DNA of 64,000 bases, taken from JACPPO01 sp965262505 (GTDB lineage: Bacteria; Acidobacteriota; Vicinamibacteria; Vicinamibacterales; UBA2999). Below are positions 50,511-58,695 of this stretch, piece by piece. The notes beneath the pieces are model-generated. The model had not been told where the DNA came from, did not search any database, and saw only the letters and a program-made list of their open reading frames with translations. A program made the position numbers and the translations under genes. The stretch is from contig CBDHFM010000030.1 in the NCBI GenBank assembly GCA_965262505.1, positions 992,001 through 1,056,000 of the forward strand, given 5' to 3'. Position 1 is the first letter of the stretch. Each line of letters starts with the position of its first letter.

Positions 50511-51367
50511 AACCATCAGAGGCGGTACCGTTCAATCTTCGCTACAAGGGTCCAGACGTAGACGACGGGTCGATGTCTATTGAGGACATCGTGCCTGTCC
50601 TGGAGGGTATCGCCAGCGCATACGGAAGGATCGAGGCTGAGACAAATACTGGGGTCCAACACCGGCTCCGTATCACCGGAGTTAGGCATGGATCAGCGGA
50701 CATCCTATTGGAGATATGGGATGTCGTTGGTAAAGCGTCCGACCACCTGCAAGGTATCGACGTACTTGGGCGTACGGCTATCGGAATAGTCACCACAATA
50801 TTTGGGGTCATCAAGATCAAGAAGCATCTCAAGAATAGGCCGTTCAGCGACAAGGTTTCTGGTGATAACGCGATCACAATCCAGAATTCAGAGAACGTTA
50901 AAATTGAGATGCCGGTCCATGTCTACAACATATACAAGAACAAGCTAATAGACAAAGACCTTGGGAAGCTAATCAGGCCGCTGCGTGAGGGCCATATTGA
51001 GTCAGCTGAGTTGTTGGTAACGGATAGGAACAACAAGGTGCTCTCGGAACAAATAGACGTCTCAGACAGAGCATGTTTTGAGGGCGAAGAGTTGGAAGTC
51101 ACTTCAACGCGGGAAGCGTGGCTGATCGGAAAACTGAACTCTCTAACGAAATCTACAGAGAGCGGTTACATCAATCTGACAGACGGCGCCAGAGTGTTTT
51201 ACGCCTACGTCGGAAATAACCCGCAGGCGCTGCATTCGATATTCGGAACATATGACGGTCCTGTCCGTGTTTGGGCTGTGGCCCATCTGGACGAGAGCTT
51301 GAAACCTATACGCCTGGAAATTTCAGAAATTGAGCGCGTCCAGGGGGGAGCTTTTTTCGCCCAATGA
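50507..51367 (+). CDS. IS passenger protein of unknown function
   Basis: The 286-residue product (MKPSEAVPFNLRYKGPDVDD) has no signal peptide. It shows IEDIVPVLEGIASAYGRIEA, a probable hydrophobic helix GRTAIGIVTTIFGVIKIKKH, and a C-terminal beta-rich part (GYINLTDGARVFYAYVG, VRVWAVAHLDESLKPIRLEI). No family is recognised. It starts in an ATGA overlap with the transposase stop, so the ATG at 50507 is preferred over the GTG at 50501. It is cytoplasmic or peripherally membrane-bound, unlike almost every host gene here. Codon and base use are more A/T-rich than neighbours. Confidence 0.75.
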   Translation: MKPSEAVPFNLRYKGPDVDDGSMSIEDIVPVLEGIASAYGRIEAETNTGVQHRLRITGVRHGSADILLEIWDVVGKASDHLQGIDVLGRTAIGIVTTIFGVIKIKKHLKNRPFSDKVSGDNAITIQNSENVKIEMPVHVYNIYKNKLIDKDLGKLIRPLREGHIESAELLVTDRNNKVLSEQIDVSDRACFEGEELEVTSTREAWLIGKLNSLTKSTESGYINLTDGARVFYAYVGNNPQALHSIFGTYDGPVRVWAVAHLDESLKPIRLEISEIERVQGGAFFAQ

Positions 51368-51540
51368 GTAATAGTAAGCCCATAAAGCGGCGCACAGTCG
51401 AAGTTCCACATCCGTCTTATCAGCCCAACGCACGGGAACTAAAAGCAGACTTGCGGCTCAAGGGAACGTTCAAGGATGTAGTCAAGGCGTTGGTAAGGCC
51501 TGTGTGCGTGCGTCTGGTGATGCCACCGAAGCCACGATGA
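51364..51540 (+). CDS. Small IS passenger protein of unknown function
   Basis: The 58-residue basic product begins MSNSKPIKRRTVEVPHPSYQ, continues PNARELKADLRLKG, and ends TFKDVVKALVRPVCVRLVMP. The pattern VPHPSYQPxxxEL...TFxxxVKALxRPV resembles small proteins I associate with IS1595 elements. Its ATG overlaps the stop of the previous passenger (ATGA), and it ends 8 bases before the right inverted repeat. It is too short for many gene callers. Function unknown; a regulatory or antitoxin-like role is only a guess. Confidence 0.65.
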   Translation: MSNSKPIKRRTVEVPHPSYQPNARELKADLRLKGTFKDVVKALVRPVCVRLVMPPKPR

Positions 51541-51548
51541 GTCGTGGG

Positions 51549-51574
51549 TTTCGCCACTTTCAGATATAATCCCC
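51549..51574 (-). repeat. Right terminal inverted repeat of the IS1595-family element
   Basis: Perfect 26-bp complement of 49468-49493; followed by the second ATATCAAG target copy at 51575-51582. Confidence 0.92.
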
Positions 51575-51916
51575 ATATCAAGGGTACTCCCATGCGCCTG
51601 CAGGAGCTCACGGCTGGGGCCACCACCTGGACCGAGGAGCAATCCCGCCAGAACATGGACGTCGTCATGCCGCGGGTGGTTCCCCACAACCTCCTGCAGA
51701 GTAGACTGCTCATGCACCCGCTCGTGTCCGAGGGAGGGGGCAGCTTCTACCACAGCGGCGGCAAGCACTGGAACTCGTTTCTCGAGCCGGAGTGGCAGAC
51801 GATCGCCAATTGGGTGTGCGGCCATGGCGTCGACGATGCAGACGTCGAGATGACCGGCGGGTGCGAAGAGTGACCTGGTATACGTTGACCTCTTTTTTTC
51901 TTGCGAGGAGCTGACG

Positions 51917-52978
51917 ATGACAACTGCTCACCTTGTTCAGCGCTGTCTGAAGCCTCTGGCGATCCTGCTGTTCACGCTGCCGTTGGTAGCCCAGGCTCAA
52001 GATCAGGTTCGGATCCTCCAGACCAACGCCGCCGGAGACAGGATCCATATCATCGACCCTGTCACCAACACGGTCGTGGGAGAGATCCCGGGCATCGAAG
52101 TGGCCCATGGGGCCACGGCGTCACCAGACGGAAGGTGGATCTACGCCAGTAACGAGGCTGACGACACGCTGGACGTGGCTGATGCCCAGACGCTCAAGGT
52201 GATCAAGAAGATCCCGCTCTCGGGCCGTCCCAACAACGTCTCGATCACCCCCGATGGGGGGCGAGTTTATGTGGGAATCAGGCAGGCCGTCGGGAGCAAC
52301 CCAGGCGTCGCGGATGTCATCGACACCGCCTCTCTGACCAAGGTCAAGAGCATTCGTACGGACGGACCCGTGCACAACCTGTACGTCACCCCGGATGGCA
52401 AGCACGTGGTCACCGGTTCTGCGTCCAACGGGTATGTGAGCGTCCTCGATACGCAGACTGACGCGCCCGCGTGGGCGGTTGAACTGGAGGCCAGAATCCG
52501 GCCGATGGCGATCTCCAAGAATCCTGACGGCTCGACCCGTTCGATATTCGCTCAGGTCGGCGAATTCAACGGGTTCGTCGTGGTGGATTTCGAGACGCGC
52601 AAGCAAGTCGCTCGGGTCAGCTTGCCGAAGTTGCCCGCCGGGAGAACCGGGCTCCCGACAGGCTCGGCTCCATCTCACGGCCTAGCTATCACGGTTGATC
52701 AGAGGACGCTGATGGTGTGCAGTCGGTTGAACAACGCTCTCTACTCGTACTCGATCCCTGATTTGAGCCTGGTGGGAGAAACCTATCTCAGCGGAAAGGG
52801 CTGCGCCTGGGTGACGGTCACGCCGGACGGCCAGAGGGCCTATGTGGCCGACCCCGTGGGAGGCGACACGTTGGTCGTTGACATTCCCACGATGGAGGAA
52901 GTGACCAAGATCGCCGTCGGGCAAGTGCCGAAGCGTAACTACACCATGGTCATCCCCGCGGGGCCGGCCGCGCGGTAG
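51917..52978 (+). CDS. Secreted YVTN-family beta-propeller protein
   Basis: The 353-residue product has a signal peptide ending PLVAQAQ and seven-bladed YVTN repeats: IHIIDPVTNTVVGEIPGIEV, HGATASPDGRWIYASNEADD, LDVADAQTLKVIKKIPLSGR, NNVSITPDGGRVYVGIRQAV, NLYVTPDGKHVVTGSASNGY and AWVTVTPDGQRAYVADPVGG. Such propellers are binding or lactonase-like proteins; none of the lactonase catalytic residues can be assigned. GAGGAG precedes ATG 51917. It is the last gene of the interrupted operon. Confidence 0.82.
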   Translation: MTTAHLVQRCLKPLAILLFTLPLVAQAQDQVRILQTNAAGDRIHIIDPVTNTVVGEIPGIEVAHGATASPDGRWIYASNEADDTLDVADAQTLKVIKKIPLSGRPNNVSITPDGGRVYVGIRQAVGSNPGVADVIDTASLTKVKSIRTDGPVHNLYVTPDGKHVVTGSASNGYVSVLDTQTDAPAWAVELEARIRPMAISKNPDGSTRSIFAQVGEFNGFVVVDFETRKQVARVSLPKLPAGRTGLPTGSAPSHGLAITVDQRTLMVCSRLNNALYSYSIPDLSLVGETYLSGKGCAWVTVTPDGQRAYVADPVGGDTLVVDIPTMEEVTKIAVGQVPKRNYTMVIPAGPAAR

Positions 52979-53048
52979 GATTCCGCGCGCTGCATCGCAC
53001 AGGCGCGAATCGTGTCGCCACGATCCGGCCAGATGTCTGCCGGATCGG

Positions 53049-53486
53049 CTATGGATTCCAACCGGGGGGTGTCGCGGACGACCGCTGAGGTAGCAATACG
53101 GTACCGTCCTGCTTGGTGACCTTGCCGAGCCACGCGTAGGGTTTGCCCACAAGAGGGAAACCTTCCACGGTTACCAGATCGCCGATCTCGAGCGACTCCT
53201 TCGTCCACCCCTCGCGCACGAGCCAAGCAGTTGGAGTGGAGTCGAACCGCCACACGACAACTTCTCCGTTTGCCTCTTCTGTCTCGACATAGACCTGGCT
53301 ATGCGGACTCCGCCATTCCCAACGGACCACCCGACCCTGAATCTGGACCACATCACTGAGGTCCTTGGAGAAGTAACTCGTGGAGTGGTGTGCGAATGCC
53401 TCCACGGCCCACCCGAGTGCCACGGCCACGATCGCAACAACGAACGTGACCCTCGCCGCCGATAGTGTTCGTACCCAGCGTCTCAT
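53049..53486 (-). CDS. Secreted DUF6152-family protein (copy 5)
   Basis: The 145-residue product has a signal peptide ending AVEAFAHHSTS, then YFSKDLSDVVQIQGRVVRWE, WRSPHSQVYVETEEANGE, VVWRFDSTPTAWLVREGW and DLVTVEGFPLVGKPYAW. The motif is AHHST rather than AHHSF. GAGGGCGAG precedes ATG 53486; the longer ORF at 53618 overlaps the upstream gene. It follows the unknown-family gene at 53575 by 88 bases. Function unknown. Confidence 0.82.
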   Translation of the reverse strand: MRRWVRTLSAARVTFVVAIVAVALGWAVEAFAHHSTSYFSKDLSDVVQIQGRVVRWEWRSPHSQVYVETEEANGEVVVWRFDSTPTAWLVREGWTKESLEIGDLVTVEGFPLVGKPYAWLGKVTKQDGTVLLPQRSSATPPGWNP

Positions 53487-53574
53487 GGTCTCGCCCTCAT
53501 GTTGACCGACACCGATGCCGCGTGAACACTTCTCGTGACACGCCGGCCGGGGATACACGCCACGCATCATTGAC

Positions 53575-54333
53575 TTACCCGTCAGGCGGATACTTGGAAG
53601 GGTGAAATTGCGCCCCAAACCTGGAATCTTCTGGTTCGCAGTTGTACTCCGTCAGCTCAGCCGTCCGAGGCGTCCATTCGAAGTTGTAGTGGAACGGCTG
53701 CCGCAACACGAGCGGATCCTCCGTCACCGATTCCATTCTCAGGGTGTCGCCTTCGCGCCAATACCGCTCTGTCATCGTCTTCATCGTTGTCGATGGAATA
53801 AATTGCCGGCTCTGGAAGCCCCTGGGATCGAACGAGAGCTTGGTGGTCTCGATCACCAAGTGGGAGTCTTCGTACCGGCCGATCGAGTGCCCCTGAATCG
53901 TGTAGTCATAGGGTCCCGGTGTCGCATGACCATGACCCTCCAGCCAGACGGTCCGAACGACGTCCATCTTCTCGTAGCGCAGGATCACCCGGTCCGCCTG
54001 CTGAATGATTTCAAAGTCGTAGTTGTCATTCACGAGCCCCGGCATGGGGATGGGACTGCAGTCGTACGTCGGTTGCATCGCCTGGTCGAACGCTTTCTCG
54101 AATCCGAGTGCCCTATTCGTCGGTACCGTCGGCGGATTGGGCTTGCTATCGAAGGGCCCCTTCCGATGCCAGATCGCGGTGAGATCGGGAATCGCCGACG
54201 AAGCGGCCGCCGACTGGGCGGTGAGGCGCGTCGAGGGGTGTTCGGCGACGACCACGAACAGCGCCACAGCCACGGCTCCCATCGCGATCGCTCTTCCTTT
54301 AGATCTCCCTTTGCCTTTGCTTGCGTGCCTCAT
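53575..54333 (-). CDS. Secreted protein of the expanded unknown family (divergent member)
   Basis: The 252-residue product has a signal segment (GRAIAMGAVAVALFVVVAEH), then SAIPDLTAIWHRKGP as entry motif, PMPGLVNDNYDFEIIQQADR, VILRYEKMDVVRTVWLEGHG, the core HSIGRYEDSHLVIETTKLSF (weaker than GHWEGDTLVV), MTERYWREGDTLRMESVTED and CEPEDSRFGAQFHPSKYPPD. It groups with 47305-48111 by its end. GGGAG precedes ATG 54333. It forms a pair with DUF6152 copy 5. Confidence 0.7.
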   Translation of the reverse strand: MRHASKGKGRSKGRAIAMGAVAVALFVVVAEHPSTRLTAQSAAASSAIPDLTAIWHRKGPFDSKPNPPTVPTNRALGFEKAFDQAMQPTYDCSPIPMPGLVNDNYDFEIIQQADRVILRYEKMDVVRTVWLEGHGHATPGPYDYTIQGHSIGRYEDSHLVIETTKLSFDPRGFQSRQFIPSTTMKTMTERYWREGDTLRMESVTEDPLVLRQPFHYNFEWTPRTAELTEYNCEPEDSRFGAQFHPSKYPPDG

Positions 54334-54427
54334 TCGGTCACTCCCACTCACTCTAACTACCCGGACCGAAACCCTTATACACCCAGGCCTCCGCGCGGGC
54401 CAGAGCTATTCGTCGCCCATTGCAGAC

Positions 54428-55597
54428 TTACTGCAGCACGAACTTCTGCACGCGTTTGCCGGTCAGCACCTCGCCCGTGTACAGATTGCCGACCGAGTCG
54501 GTAGCGATTCCATCGATCCAGTAGAGCTGCCCGACCTGCTCGCCGGTAGACCGATCGTGAATCCAGACACGGTGATTGGTGCCGTCGGCGACGAATACGA
54601 ACTGCTGGTTCTCGTCGTGGGAAAACGCGAGATTGTATGTGGTTCCGCACATCGGCCACTCGTCGCTTCCGGGTCCGCCACAAATCGGGCCGCGACTCGG
54701 GGTATTGGGCGCAACCATGAATTCCGAGACGTACTCGCCCTGCTTGGTAAAGACCTGGATACGGTTCATGCCACGTTCGCAGACGTACACCAAACCGTCG
54801 TTTGAGATCTGGATACAGTGGACCGCCGGCGCGAATGCGTCCTGATCGGGTGGGGGTCCGCCCGTCCACTCGTAGGGTGGCGTCGGTTCATTGCTGATGT
54901 CGCTCAGCGGCATGCCGCGGCCGCCCCATCCCCGCTTGAAATCACCAGTGTCCATGTCATACACGATGACCCGCTTACCATCGACGATGTAGATTTCGCG
55001 CGCGTCTTCATCCAACACGAAGTTGAAGATCCCATTGACCAGCACGTCGGTCTCCTGGTTGTCCTCGTAGTTCCGGGGCATGGGCGGGTCGCCCGGTGCC
55101 GGCTTCGGCCCGCGATGAGGAAAGTCCCAGAGAAACTCGCCTTCCCGCGTGTACTTTGAAAGACCCTCGCCTTGACCCAGCGCAGAGACCCAGACGTTGA
55201 ACTCTCGATCGACGATGACCGTCTGGGGACGGACCGGCCAGAGAGGATGATGCCCCTGCCCTCCCCAGGCGTTGATCAGATTGCCTTCCGAGTCGAACTC
55301 CAGAATCTCGGGCGCCGCCACGCAACAGTCGCCGCGAGGCGGGTCGAACGTGGCCATCGACTCGTCGGGCCGCAAATCCGCCGACCGGCTGATCGCCCAG
55401 ACGTGATCGCGGTCGTCGACGGTCATCGTGGGCACGCCTTGAATGAGCCAGGCGTTCGGCAGCGGCACTTTCGGCCAGAAGGGATCAACTTTGTACACGG
55501 GAACATCCTGAGCTTGTGCAGTCAAGATTGGGACAGCAAGCGCACACATACCCGCGATAACAAGTACTGCGTTGATCGTTCCTCGCCAGATTCTCAT
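54428..55597 (-). CDS. Secreted NHL-repeat beta-propeller protein
   Basis: The 389-residue product has a signal peptide ending LTAQAQD, then DPFWPKVPLPNAWLIQGVPT, MTVDDRDHVWAISRSADLRP, EILEFDSEGNLINAWGGQGH, TVIVDREFNVWVSALGQGEG, VHCIQISNDGLVYVCERGMN and WIDGIATDSVGNLYTGEVLT. Six NHL-type blades are visible. A Cys pair (GDCCVAAPE) and IYIVDGKRVIVYDMDTGDF are present. No catalytic residues are recognised. It precedes the unknown-family/DUF6152 pair on the same strand and may be co-transcribed with it. Confidence 0.82.
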   Translation of the reverse strand: MRIWRGTINAVLVIAGMCALAVPILTAQAQDVPVYKVDPFWPKVPLPNAWLIQGVPTMTVDDRDHVWAISRSADLRPDESMATFDPPRGDCCVAAPEILEFDSEGNLINAWGGQGHHPLWPVRPQTVIVDREFNVWVSALGQGEGLSKYTREGEFLWDFPHRGPKPAPGDPPMPRNYEDNQETDVLVNGIFNFVLDEDAREIYIVDGKRVIVYDMDTGDFKRGWGGRGMPLSDISNEPTPPYEWTGGPPPDQDAFAPAVHCIQISNDGLVYVCERGMNRIQVFTKQGEYVSEFMVAPNTPSRGPICGGPGSDEWPMCGTTYNLAFSHDENQQFVFVADGTNHRVWIHDRSTGEQVGQLYWIDGIATDSVGNLYTGEVLTGKRVQKFVLQ

Positions 55598-55635
55598 GGT
55601 CTGCTCCGTTGCTGTTGTGGAGGCTGGGCGATGGG

Positions 55636-57660
55636 TTACCTCAGCACGTCGCTGTTCTCAGCCTCATCAATGTAGCGCAGCACGTCTCCGTCGAGGAGGA
55701 AGCGTTCGGACATCAGCTGGCGTGCCGCATCGGTGACCGCCTGCACGTAGCCCGAGTGGGTCTCGTACCGCTCCTCCAGAGACACGCGCGGGTCACTGGC
55801 CTCCCTTCGGTCCGCCTCGGTCCGCGCCAAGGGGATACTCTGGCCGGCGCCCTCGCACCCGTCGTCGAGGCCAAAACCCACCCTGCGCAGGGCCCAGCCT
55901 GTCGTCGTGGCCACGGGTGCCGCCACCGGCGGAAGCCTGATACCCGCGACCTCGTTGCCGTCTTCATCCGTCCTCGACACGAAGGACGGATAGGTTGGCC
56001 GATCGACGAACGTGGGCGACACCCGCGTCACGATCCCCTCGTCGAACGACGGGCCGAAGTCGAAGAGGTGACGGGTGGTGATGACGCCCGTATAGGTGAC
56101 ACCGGGAATACTCGGAAACCCGAGTTCAGCCCGGGACACCATACCCGTGACCGTCGTCGGCAGCGACTTGGCGAATACCGCCGTTCCATCCGACACCCTT
56201 GGCACGCGACTCTCCGGCGGGGCGACACCCGTGGTGACCCACTGGTCCAACGCCACGAACAATGCACGCATCGCGGGCGCCGGATCTGTCTGATTTCGGG
56301 GCTGCTGACACACGCCAAGGCCACTCGAACCACGCCCATGCTGGGCGCCGGCAATCAGGAAGAATCGCACGTGGTAGGGATCGGCCAGGTCGTTGCCCGC
56401 CGTGTCTGTGTGGAGCAACGATCCGGCCTTCACCCAGTACTCGTTCGCCGAGTTGATCTCGAAGACGTTCGGGCACGTATCCGATTCCAGGCAGCGTTCG
56501 GCGCGACCACCGGATCTACCCGACACCAGATCGTGTGTCACCGGATAAGCAAAGGGGAAGACCCCCTCCGGATAGAAATGGTTCTGGCGATTGCGTTCGG
56601 TTCGAGCGGTCTGCGCGAACCGGTAATTGAGCGCCACGCCGCTGCTGCCCGCCACCCAGTTCTGTATGCCGTCGAGCACGCGCCGGCCGTTCTCGTCCTC
56701 GTTGAACCCGAGGGTCTGGAAGTCGTTCAAGTAGCGCCCGGGCTGCGATACGGCCCAGGACAGCGTGTTCTGCACATCCTCTGCCAGAGGGTTCGCAGAA
56801 CCACGATCATCTGCTGTCGCGTGCCGCAAGAAGGAGACGAAGTCCCGCGTCGCGGCCAGGCCAAGTCCAGCCACGAGTGGATCTCTCGCGGTGTACGTGA
56901 ACTCATAAATACGGCTCTGCGAGAAGGCGGTGCCGGCCGGCAGGAGGCGGATCGTCCTGTCGTCGACGTACTCCCAGTCGCTCGGCGCGATGGTCGTCGG
57001 CGCGTCGTTGAGGAACCGCTTGACGGTGAGCCTCGCCTCGCTCTTGCCCAGTGTCGCCGCCGGATACGCCAGCGTCTGGGTCATGGTTGTGTCGTTGTTG
57101 ACGCTGATGTACTCGTACGAGGGTCCTGCGATCGTCGATCCATCAGGATTCCTCGCTACGGGAACGCTGATCGTCAGGCGATCGTCCCCGGCCGCTGCCG
57201 AGATGTCCCACCCGTTCCACGCGAGCGTGTAGCCTCGCTCCATGAAGAACGCTTCCCCTGCGTCGGCCGCGGTGGTCGGATCGTTCATGCGAGGGCTGTT
57301 ATTCAGCTGTGAAAAGCGCTTACCGCCACGATTGTTCACGTCGATGACGAGCTTGTGGTTGCCTCGACCGAGGTTCACAGGCTTCAGGATGTAGATATCC
57401 ATCGAGTACTCGACCATGCCGTTCGCGTTGCGCGGCGCAAGCTCGATGTCCGTGATGACGGCGTTACGGGGATCCTCGGGATCGACCTCTCCGTAGGCGC
57501 GGCCGCGCAATTTCTCGTAGGGGCCTACGTCGCCAAACGACCTTCCCTCGAAGGTCGGAGACTCGACACTGGTGATCTCGAGTCGGATGATGTGTGCGTC
57601 TGCGACGGCGACGTTCAGAACCGCCGCGCAACACAGCGCGAACAGATAGGGTCGTAGCAC
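55636..57660 (-). CDS. Secreted alpha/beta-hydrolase-domain protein
   Basis: The 674-residue product has a signal peptide (MLRPYLFALCCAAVLNVAVA) and the large 'alpha/beta hydrolase domain' architecture: IIRLEITSVESPTFEGRSFG, GPYEKLRGRAYGEVDPEDPR, MERGYTLAWNGWDISAAAGD, FVSFLRHATADDRG, DGIQNWVAGSSGVALNYRFA (nucleophile elbow candidate GSSG), FFLIAGAQHGRGSSGLG and DGDVLRYIDEAENSDVLR. The substrate is unknown. The only well placed start is GTG 57660, six bases after AAGGAGG; the ORF running to 57846 crosses the intergenic repeat. Confidence 0.8.
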   Translation of the reverse strand: MLRPYLFALCCAAVLNVAVADAHIIRLEITSVESPTFEGRSFGDVGPYEKLRGRAYGEVDPEDPRNAVITDIELAPRNANGMVEYSMDIYILKPVNLGRGNHKLVIDVNNRGGKRFSQLNNSPRMNDPTTAADAGEAFFMERGYTLAWNGWDISAAAGDDRLTISVPVARNPDGSTIAGPSYEYISVNNDTTMTQTLAYPAATLGKSEARLTVKRFLNDAPTTIAPSDWEYVDDRTIRLLPAGTAFSQSRIYEFTYTARDPLVAGLGLAATRDFVSFLRHATADDRGSANPLAEDVQNTLSWAVSQPGRYLNDFQTLGFNEDENGRRVLDGIQNWVAGSSGVALNYRFAQTARTERNRQNHFYPEGVFPFAYPVTHDLVSGRSGGRAERCLESDTCPNVFEINSANEYWVKAGSLLHTDTAGNDLADPYHVRFFLIAGAQHGRGSSGLGVCQQPRNQTDPAPAMRALFVALDQWVTTGVAPPESRVPRVSDGTAVFAKSLPTTVTGMVSRAELGFPSIPGVTYTGVITTRHLFDFGPSFDEGIVTRVSPTFVDRPTYPSFVSRTDEDGNEVAGIRLPPVAAPVATTTGWALRRVGFGLDDGCEGAGQSIPLARTEADRREASDPRVSLEERYETHSGYVQAVTDAARQLMSERFLLDGDVLRYIDEAENSDVLR

Positions 57661-57716
57661 GTGATGCCTCCTTCCAGTGTGACGTCGGAAGACGGTCCTG
57701 GACGCGACCCACACGG

Positions 57717-57754
57717 ATCGGGTTGCGGATCGGGTCCAATCCGCCAGGTCGACG
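57717..57754. repeat. REP-like dispersed palindromic element, copy 1
   Basis: The segment matches 62719-62756 with about three mismatches. Its core GCGGATCGG-GT-CCAATCCGC is a near-perfect hairpin; the other copy is perfect. Followed by AGGTCGACG (copy 2 AGGTCGCCG). Confidence 0.65.
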
Positions 57755-57953
57755 AAAGTCGAACCCCGAAAACACTGAGCAATTCCGGCTCTCGCGCGGC
57801 GCCTTGCGGTCGATCGCGTATCACCCCTGCTGCGTGTAGAGCCCACATCGGCCTCAACAGGCCTGCATTGTGGCTATGCGCCCATGCAGTAGCCGCCCCT
57901 ATAATAAGCGTCATAGACAAGCAAAACACGCCCGCGGTTCCGCGCAGCAGCTT

Positions 57954-57997
57954 GTTCGTAATCAGCAGGTCAGTGGTTCGAGTCCACCGCCGGCTCC
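57954..57997 (+). tRNA. 3' half of a tRNA-Thr (CGU), fragment
   Basis: Bases TTCGTAATCAGCAGGTCAGT followed by GGTTCGAGTCCACC and GCCGGCTCCA are the anticodon loop, 3' anticodon stem, T-arm and acceptor 3' end of a threonine tRNA with CCA. The 5' half (acceptor GCCGGC, D-arm) is absent, and the 5' anticodon strand reads GCTTG rather than GCTGA. One base is missing between T-stem and acceptor. This is not a working tRNA; such 3' halves usually mark an integration site. Confidence 0.7.
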
Positions 57998-58075
57998 AAT
58001 GTTTCCTAGTAATTCACATGATCGCGATCAATACGTCGGCAGAAGATCAGCCCACAACAATCATGGAGGTCCCCA

Positions 58076-58639
58076 ATGGTCCGTTACAGCGGCGTTCTAC
58101 GGGTGCTTGTGGTCGGATGTCTGACGTGTGCACTTTCGACCTTCGTGCTGGCGCAGGCGCCTGCCGGTCGCGACGCGACCACGCAGACGCGCGTGCACGC
58201 TGACCTGCTGCAGGTGATGCGGGGCGTCCTGTATCCCGCTTCGAATGTGATTTTTACGGCACAGTCGGAGGATCCTGCGGCGTTCGAGCCGGCAGCCAGG
58301 ATGTCAACCTCGCCCAATCCGTTCACGGCGGCGTATGGTCGATGGGTGGCGGTGGAACTCAGCGGACTCGCGCTGGCGGAATCCGCCAACCTCCTCACCA
58401 TTCCGGGGCGCCTCTGCGGGAACGGCAGGCCTGTTCCGGTGCAGAATGCCGACTGGCAGCTATGGGTGCAGGAACTCCGCGACGCTGGGATGGCTGCCTA
58501 CAAGGCCGCGCAGACCCAGAGTCAGGACGCGATTCTCGTGGCGGCGGGTGCCGTCTCGGATTCGTGCCTGCACTGCCACCAGCAGTACCGCCAGGTGCCT
58601 GGCGGCTTCGCCAACCGCTGCGCGACAGATGCCAATTGA
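58076..58639 (+). CDS. Secreted monohaem c-type cytochrome, cytochrome c'-like
   Basis: The 187-residue product has a signal peptide ending FVLAQAP, four helical stretches (LLQVMRGVLYPASNVIFTAQ, WVAVELSGLALAESANLLTI, WQLWVQELRDAGMAAYKAAQ, DAILVAAGAVSDSC) and a C-terminal haem motif C164-LHC-HQQY. A C-terminal CxxCH in a four-helix protein is the cytochrome c' pattern. Redox partner unknown. GGAGG precedes ATG 58076. A hairpin terminator follows. Confidence 0.78.
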   Translation: MVRYSGVLRVLVVGCLTCALSTFVLAQAPAGRDATTQTRVHADLLQVMRGVLYPASNVIFTAQSEDPAAFEPAARMSTSPNPFTAAYGRWVAVELSGLALAESANLLTIPGRLCGNGRPVPVQNADWQLWVQELRDAGMAAYKAAQTQSQDAILVAAGAVSDSCLHCHQQYRQVPGGFANRCATDAN

Positions 58640-58647
58640 TGAACACG

Positions 58648-58684
58648 CGTCGGCCGACCGCCTCTCACAGGCGGTCGGCCGACG
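58648..58684. terminator. Terminator hairpin between convergent genes
   Basis: A perfect 16-bp stem (58648-58663 and 58669-58684, CGTCGGCCGACCGCCT) with loop CTCAC, between the cytochrome stop and the stop of the convergent lipoprotein gene. No T-run. Confidence 0.7.
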
Positions 58685-58695
58685 TGCTCGCTCCG

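Larger units (their letters stand above)
49468..51574 (+). mobile_element. IS1595-family insertion sequence with two passenger genes
   Basis: The 2107-bp element has perfect 26-bp terminal inverted repeats and an 8-bp target duplication. It carries a transposase (49533-50510), a 286-residue passenger (50507-51367) and a 58-residue passenger (51364-51540), each joined to the previous by an ATGA overlap. Passenger genes are known in some IS1595 groups. The passenger region is visibly less G/C-rich than the host genes, pointing to an outside origin. It is inserted in a cytochrome gene. Confidence 0.92.
49273..51873 (+). pseudogene. Secreted monohaem cytochrome-like gene interrupted by an IS1595-family element
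   Basis: The 5' part (49273-49467) encodes a signal peptide and FEYFRTRVQPIFLAKREGNA, RCVSCHIK, with haem motif C59-VSC-H. The 3' part (51583-51873) continues in frame after the target duplication: GTPMRLQELTAGATTWTEEQ, VVPHNLLQSRLLMHPLV, GGSFYHSGGKHWNSFLEPEW and IANWVCG. Removing the element and one target copy restores a 161-residue protein without any frameshift or stop, so the insertion is recent. AGGAGG precedes ATG 49273. The gene belongs to the DUF6152 copy 4 operon; the insertion may also affect the downstream YVTN gene. Confidence 0.88.
57661..58075. other. Intergenic region with repeat and tRNA fragment
   Basis: 415 bases without a gene between divergent transcripts. It contains the REP-like element at 57717-57754, an inverted-repeat-poor stretch, and a tRNA-Thr 3' half at 57954-57997. 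No integrase or complete tRNA is present. Confidence 0.6.

Noticed and set aside
57954..57997. Complete tRNA-Thr gene
   Set aside because: The acceptor 5' strand, D-arm and a proper 5' anticodon strand are missing.
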